Assembly: GCA_023512835.1 (NCBI GenBank)
Contig: CM042091.1
Span: forward strand, 49,565,158 to 49,629,157
Origin: Taxillus chinensis
Taxonomy: Eukaryota > Streptophyta > Magnoliopsida > Santalales > Loranthaceae
Reading direction: 5' to 3'
Length of the DNA: 64,000 nt
The stretch's first letter is position 1. Each line of letters opens with the position of its first letter. Made by a program: the position numbers and the translations under genes. The notes under the pieces are model-generated. The model was not told the DNA's origin and searched no databases. It saw nothing but the letters and a program-made list of their open reading frames with translations. Below are positions 59,290-64,000 of this stretch, piece after piece.

Positions 59290-60250
59290 ATTTTGACCAT
59301 CAACATTTCTCTCCTTAGTATCCATCTTCTCACTTGGACACTCTTGAGCAAAATGTCCTTGGCCTCCACAATTGAAGCATGTGATGGTAGACTTATCCTT
59401 CCCTTTGCTTTTCGGACTTGTCTTCTTCTGAATTTTCTAGATAACAAAGCCTGTAACAACTCATCTTCTCTATTAGTATCATCTCCATTGGTAGATGCCT
59501 CTTCTTGGATAAGTTTAGCTTTTCCCTTTTTGGCATGAAAAGCTATCTCTGATGGCTCCTCTTTCTTCTTCTTAGAAGATTCACCATAGCCCTGCTACCC
59601 TCATCTCATATGCAACTAAAGTGCTTCTCAATCCATCCAATGTCATGGTCTCATATTGTCCACTTTCTTCTATAGCCGACACCTTGGGATTGTACAGAGC
59701 CGGCAATGATCTCAATATTTTCCTTACAATTTTAGAGTCACTAATCTCATAACCATGCCCTCTGCACAGGTTGATTATGTCATGCACTCGTTAAAGAAGT
59801 CTTCCAATTTATGATTTTCAGTCATCCTCAAAGCTTCATATTGAGCTTTGTATACCTGTAACTTAGCCTTTCTAACCTTAGTGTCACCTTCATGAACACT
59901 CTTCAGTTTGTTCCACATATCAAAAGTTGTGTCACACTGTAACACCCTTGAATATTCATTCTTAGATAAGGCAGTCACAATAAAGTGTTGTGCCTTAGCA
60001 TCAGCCTCATAGCTTCTTCGATCAGCATCATTCCAGATATCAGGGCTCTGCTGACATGTATACTTGGTAGTTATTGCTTGAGAAACAAAAATACCTTGAG
60101 CAACAAGATATTTCAACATCCTTGCCCTTCCATCTCTCGATAGTTTGTACCATCAAAACTCGGTACGCCTGTTCTCATACTCATACCAGGCAAAATCCAT
60201 TACACAGGAATAAAAACAAACACCCCTTGTGCAGATCTAAACCAGGTTGT
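59290..60250 (-). pseudogene. Sirevirus-like gag N-terminal half
   Basis: Minus strand: SPDIWNDADRRSYEADAKAQ, YSRVLQCDTTFDMWNKLKSV and YKAQYEALRMTENHKLEDFF are a copia gag (UBN2-type) core. It is followed by YEISDSKIVRKILRSLPALY and MTLDGLRSTLVAYEMR after a frame change near 59780. A zinc knuckle CFNCGGQGHFAQEC is near 59386-59345, in another frame. Past it the sequence runs into the inversion breakpoint; its expected continuation starts at 54047 on the other strand. Confidence 0.85.
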
Positions 60251-60272
60251 TAAGCCTATCAAGTTTAACCTT

Positions 60273-60284
60273 GCTCGATACCAA
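60273..60284 (-). other. Primer-binding site of the Sirevirus-like element
   Basis: Minus strand TTGGTATCGAGC, one base from the LTR end. It is the initiator tRNA-Met type lacking one A (TATCGAGC for TATCAGAGC). Confidence 0.8.
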
Positions 60285-62049
60285 TTGAAATTCCCGGACA
60301 CGCACCGAGAGGGGGGGGGGGGGGGGATGAATCGGTGTATCAATGTGATTTTAACCCTATTTCTTTCTCCCGTGATAATCTTTTCAAACTATACCAAATT
60401 CCGTGTTTGTATATCGAATCAAGAAAGCAACAAAAATCACAACACACAAAGCAATTACGTGGTTCACCCTACAATGTGTAGAGCTACGTCCACGGTGTGA
60501 CCAGCAAAACACTAATCACGAATCTCCACTAGCAATTCTGAATAGCACACTACTATCCAAGGTTCACCACCTTACAAGTTTTAGGGTTTACTACCCTTTG
60601 GGTTCACTACCCAATTTCAACAACAACGATAATCACCAATAACCTCACCTGGTTATGGTTTTACAAAGATAACAATAAGAATAGATACATAGAGAGCAAT
60701 ACTAACCCACACAGATGTGTTTCTATACTATTCTCTGATCGAGTACATCAAAAAGACTAGTTTGTGATCTACCTGTTTGATGTCACGATCAACAAGCTCG
60801 TCAAGATGAATTTGTAAACACCAAGAGCTACTCCTCTATGTCCTCCGATCTTCTCTTCCTCTCCAATTCTCTCTTCTCCCTCACACATAACACAGCCGTC
60901 GCAACCTTGGTTTCTTAATCCAAAAACCCTACATCTTCCTTCATTAAACTCCGGCTCTTGGATTAGCCAACCATAGGATCGGCCATTGGATTAGCCAGCT
61001 CAAATAAGATGTTAACCAAATTGCAGCAGCCAAGCCTCAGGCATTGATCACTTTCTCTACTTTATCTCAACCATTGGATCAATCCCATTTAAGTGAAATA
61101 GTCTTAGCCATTGGATCAAGCTCACTTAAGTCGACAAATCTCGGCCATTCATCCGGTGAACTCGACCTGGATGTCTTGATGTTGGTATTTTGACCATAAC
61201 TCCCTCTATAGTACTCAAATTCACTTGAGGTCAAAAGTAAAGTTGTAGATATTGAAGTCCTCTATCTACCTGGTAAAAAATGATGAATTTTGGAGCTAAA
61301 AAAGTCGCACGTCCCCATGATTATATTTGTACTTCTCATGTGAGTAGATTGTCCATAACTTCTTCTACGGTGCTCGGATTCACTTGTGGTCAAAAGAAAA
61401 GTTGTAGATATTGAAGCCCTCTATCTAATGGTAAAATTTGGTGCCATTTGGAGATCAAAATAGCTGCACGGCTGGGTGTACTATCTACCGTGCAGATGTA
61501 AATGGCCCATAACTTTTTGTACAAAGCTCAAAACGACTCGAAGTCAAAAGCACAATTGAAGAACTTGAAGTTATCTATTCATGGGTAAAATTTCATGCAA
61601 ATCAGAGCTCAAAATGCCTGCATGGTCCTATGATTATATGTGCACGGCTGGAGTAATCGTCATTGTTCACACGTATATGGACCATAACTTTTTGTACTGA
61701 GCTCAAAACGACTTGAGGTCAAAAGCAAACTTGTAGATCTTGAAGTCTTCTATCCATGGGTAAAATTTGGTACCATTTGGAGCTCAATCTCTAGATTGCT
61801 TCACAATTATATGTGCATGGCTGGATGAATTGTCACCGTGCGAGATAAAATCGCTTCTCTTGAACCTCCTCTTTCATATGGTGCAATTTTGTAATGACCC
61901 ATATTTTGGGATGTGAGGAGTTAGTCTCGATTTTGCCCTTTTGGGTGGAAATTGTTGGGTTTTAGGGAGTTTTCTTTCCACACACTTTGGCTAAATCATC
62001 TTGTATGTTGATAAGCAAGTAAGAGGCAAGGTTTGAGCCCAATAGGGAG

Positions 62050-62175
62050 TGCACGTGAAAATGGCTTTTCACGTGCAAGTGAGATTTTTGCATGGGAGCC
62101 TTCCTGATGTTGTTCCAAGGCTTGTGGTAAAATTTTAGAGCATTTGGAGGTGCCTGTGAGAAAGGCCTTTCTCAC
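62050..62175 (+). promoter_or_regulatory. Paired hairpins in Tekay solo LTR (G-box-type stem)
   Basis: Hairpin 1: perfect 12-bp arms TGCACGTGAAAA (62050-62061) and TTTTCACGTGCA (62066-62077) with a TGGC loop. Hairpin 2: a perfect 20-bp palindrome at 62156-62175 (GTGAGAAAGG/CCTTTCTCAC). Confidence 0.82.
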
Positions 62176-62285
62176 GTGCGGCCTCCACTACCCTTGTTTT
62201 GTTGTTCGATCCTCTTTTGCTAAAGGACCTTGGTGAAATTATGAGTGCTTTGTCCTGTGTGGTTGCAAAAAGGTTGTAGTCTGTC

Positions 62286-62365
62286 ATCAAAACTACGTCG
62301 TTTTGATCTTGGGATTCATTTAATCAAAACTATGTCGTTTTGGGGTTTGAGTTGTCTATATAAAG
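62286..62365 (+). promoter_or_regulatory. ACGTC palindrome and TATA box of the solo LTR
   Basis: 62286-62307 has perfect arms ATCAAAAC/GTTTTGAT around TACGTC. The second copy at 62323-62342 is decayed (TATGTC). TATA box TCTATATAAA at 62356-62365. Confidence 0.75.
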
Positions 62366-62419
62366 AGGTGAAGGCTCCTTGTTTTAGGTTTAGGGTTCTC
62401 TTCACTGCCTGCAGCCGTC

Positions 62420-62465
<46 letters not shown>

Positions 62466-62944
62466 GAAGGAAGGAAAGCTTCGGTCATGGTTGCCGCGGT
62501 GGTGTTTCCGTGGCCGAACGGCGTTTGGCGTGGAGGCTAAGGCATGGAGGAATCTGTTGAGGTAGGGGTTGTCTTTCCTGGTCTGTTCTAGGGTTAGGCC
62601 CTGTGGATATTTTGTAAAGTTTCTATTGTTAATGCTATAATACTTATATATAAATTCATATAGGTGTGATCTCCTATATGAATGTTGGTCTTCAATGGTA
62701 TTTTGGTGTGATTCGATGTTGGGTGGGCGGTGCATGTTAAATATTCGATAAAATGCCTGTGTGAATATGTTTGTGTGAATATGCCCAGTATGTGTTTGAT
62801 AATATTCCAGGACGGCTAGAATTGTGAGTTGGTAAAGGTGTGTATGCCAAGTGTTTGTTTTTATGCCTGAGTGGTTGGGTTTGTACATTTGTGAATGTGT
62901 GCCTACCAAGTGTTTGGTTTTATGCCTGAGTGGTTATGTGTCTT

Positions 62945-63100
62945 GTGTTTTGTGAAACCCGGTGGTTGTGGAAGCCCGGGACTGTTCTTGGAACCCGGTG
63001 GGCTGTGGAAGCCCGGGATCTGCTCTTGGAAACCCGGTGGTTGTGGAAGCTCGGGACTACTCTTGGAGACTCGGTGGTGTGGAAGCCCGGGACTATTCAT
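62945..63100 (+). repeat. Minisatellite in solo LTR
   Basis: Four units of about 36-37 bp with GGTTGTGGAAGCCCGGGACT, related to the array at 49813-49985. Confidence 0.85.
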
Positions 63101-63763
63101 GTGCTAGCCTTGTGTGGCTGTTTGAAATATTTGTTCTTGCTGATGGCTTACTATTATATTTGTATCACGACACCGCACTTGTACACACGGCATGTAGATG
63201 CTTTAGGAGCATGGGATGGGTTGGGGAGACATGATCCCTAGCGAGCCGTGGTTACTCACCCCTCCTCTTGTGATGTGTTTTCTTTCAGGAACCCACAGGC
63301 GTTAGGTGGAATCCCGAGGTGGAAGACTATATTTGCTTTATCGTTTCTTTTCGATTATGTTATTTTATGGAAATTGATGTAACCCCTGAGGGAAGGCATT
63401 GTAAAAGGATTTGGAATGTAATAAAGACATGTGTGGTTGTGAACATTTATTATGGCTTGAAGATTAATAAAGATATTTAATTTACATCTTTGTGATTATC
63501 AGTGGTGAATGTATACGTTGACCTGCATGAATATTTGTTTTGTACATCCACCCCACCGCCCACCGGGTTGGGTGTAGGGGAGTCACGAACCGGTTTCCTC
63601 GGGTTGGAAATTCGGGGCGTGACAAATTTGGTCTTGAATGGATGTCTACTTCTATCTTCATTTAAGGTTAACAACAAGGATTGAGGCCGACACCACCGTG
63701 GTTGACAACAATGACAACACAATCAGCTATGCCAACTCTCAACAACTCACATTGGGAATAACA

Positions 63764-64000
63764 ATACTTACCGCTTAACGTGCTTCATGCTACCGATATA
63801 AATATCAAATTTCATTTTCGAAGGATGCTTGCGTTTCCCGACTGAAGTTGTTTAAGCTAACATGATTAAAACTTATATGATTAACCTTCTTAGGATTTCA
63901 TGATCTTGATTTTCACTCTCCACCACATGACAAATGCCGGTTCATTTAGATTGCTCTATTAACATGTATAGTTGAAGAAATGAAATGGGTTAGCTCGAAT
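63764..64000. other. Right flank of the Sirevirus insertion
   Basis: Continues the sequence broken at 53099 after the target-site copy ATACT. No gene recognised. Confidence 0.6.

Larger units (their letters stand above)
61890..63624 (+). mobile_element. Tekay-like solo LTR nested in the Sirevirus LTR
   Basis: 1735 bp, TGTAATGACCCA to CGGGGCGTGACA, flanked by AATTT at 61885-61889 and 63625-63629. It contains two hairpins, ACGTC palindromes, TATA box, GA run (62422-62468), a minisatellite and the U5 end. Confidence 0.94.
53100..63763 (-). mobile_element. Sirevirus-like copia element with an internal inversion
   Basis: The outer ends are matching LTR ends (TGAAATTCCCGG at 53100; GGGAATAACA at 63763), flanked by ATACT at 53095-53099 and 63764-63768, so they bound one insertion. 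Its direction by outer parts is minus: LTR 63763-60286, primer-binding site, gag to about 59290. The middle, about 54047-59241, is in plus orientation and carries the rest of gag, pol, several purine tracts and the LTR start. Flipping it would give the normal Sirevirus order. A Tekay solo LTR (61890-63624) is nested in its LTR. Confidence 0.88.
60286..63763 (-). repeat. Sirevirus-like LTR, complete, interrupted by a Tekay solo LTR
   Basis: About 1.74 kb once the nested solo LTR and one target-site copy are removed. It carries a poly-G run at 60310-60326 and four diverged 154-175-bp tandem units at 61195, 61354, 61508 and 61683. Each unit has CATAACT, a GGTCAAAAG core, and most have GGTAAAATTTG and TGCACGG/CCGTGCA inverted motifs. 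Confidence 0.88.

Noticed and set aside
60310..60326. Poly-G run as a regulatory G-quadruplex
   Set aside because: The other LTR (53124-53129) has only a short run; probably homopolymer expansion or sequencing error.

Overview
This is a plant nuclear window, almost certainly from a flowering plant. It is dominated by nested transposable elements. The lineages recognised are Ty3 chromoviruses (Reina-like and Tekay-like), an Athila-like Ty3 element, Sirevirus-like and other Ty1/copia elements, and an En/Spm (CACTA) DNA transposon. The only intact host genes I can support are two nearly identical single-exon F-box/DUF295 genes at 593-1951 and 26528-27886. I saw no tRNA or rRNA gene, CRISPR array or bacterial-type operon.

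Layout. Copy A (1-15010) and copy B (25923-46070) form a direct duplication about 25.9 kb apart. Each carries the F-box gene, an AT-rich intergenic stretch, a CT-rich promoter-like island interrupted by a Reina-like element, and a large minus-strand Athila-like block. That block has gag, protease and a Ulp1-like cysteine-protease gene but no visible reverse transcriptase or integrase. Copy B is the fuller one: Reina is complete (30183-35360, TSD CAAGT), and the Athila-like block lies inside a 12.7-kb CACTA element (36696-49422, TSD TTT) that is itself inserted in a Tekay-type LTR (35887-50538). Copy A has lost about 5.2 kb across the Reina/LTR/CACTA boundary and is cut at its right end, where it abuts a Tekay element (15011-24725). 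That element carries a solo LTR (16600-18413, TSD TGAGG).

The right end (50539-64000) is a retroelement nest: a Tekay leader, a second LTR of the same structural type (50887-52204), a copia pol remnant, and a Sirevirus-like element (53100-63763, TSD ATACT). The middle of the Sirevirus is inverted, and one of its LTRs holds a Tekay solo LTR (61890-63624, TSD AATTT).

The most interesting signal is in the LTR promoters. Three Tekay LTRs carry two hairpins upstream of the TATA box. The stems differ between copies (cores resembling CCAAT, ACGTCA and CACGTG) yet stay self-complementary through matched changes in both arms. Palindromes built around ACGTC follow. A similar cassette occurs in the Athila-like LTR, and related hairpins occur upstream of the Ulp1-like gene. 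A second signal is that many A/B differences fall at CAG/CTG/CCG sites in the transposons but not in the F-box gene, which suggests methylation-linked consensus errors. Some transposon frameshifts may therefore not be real.
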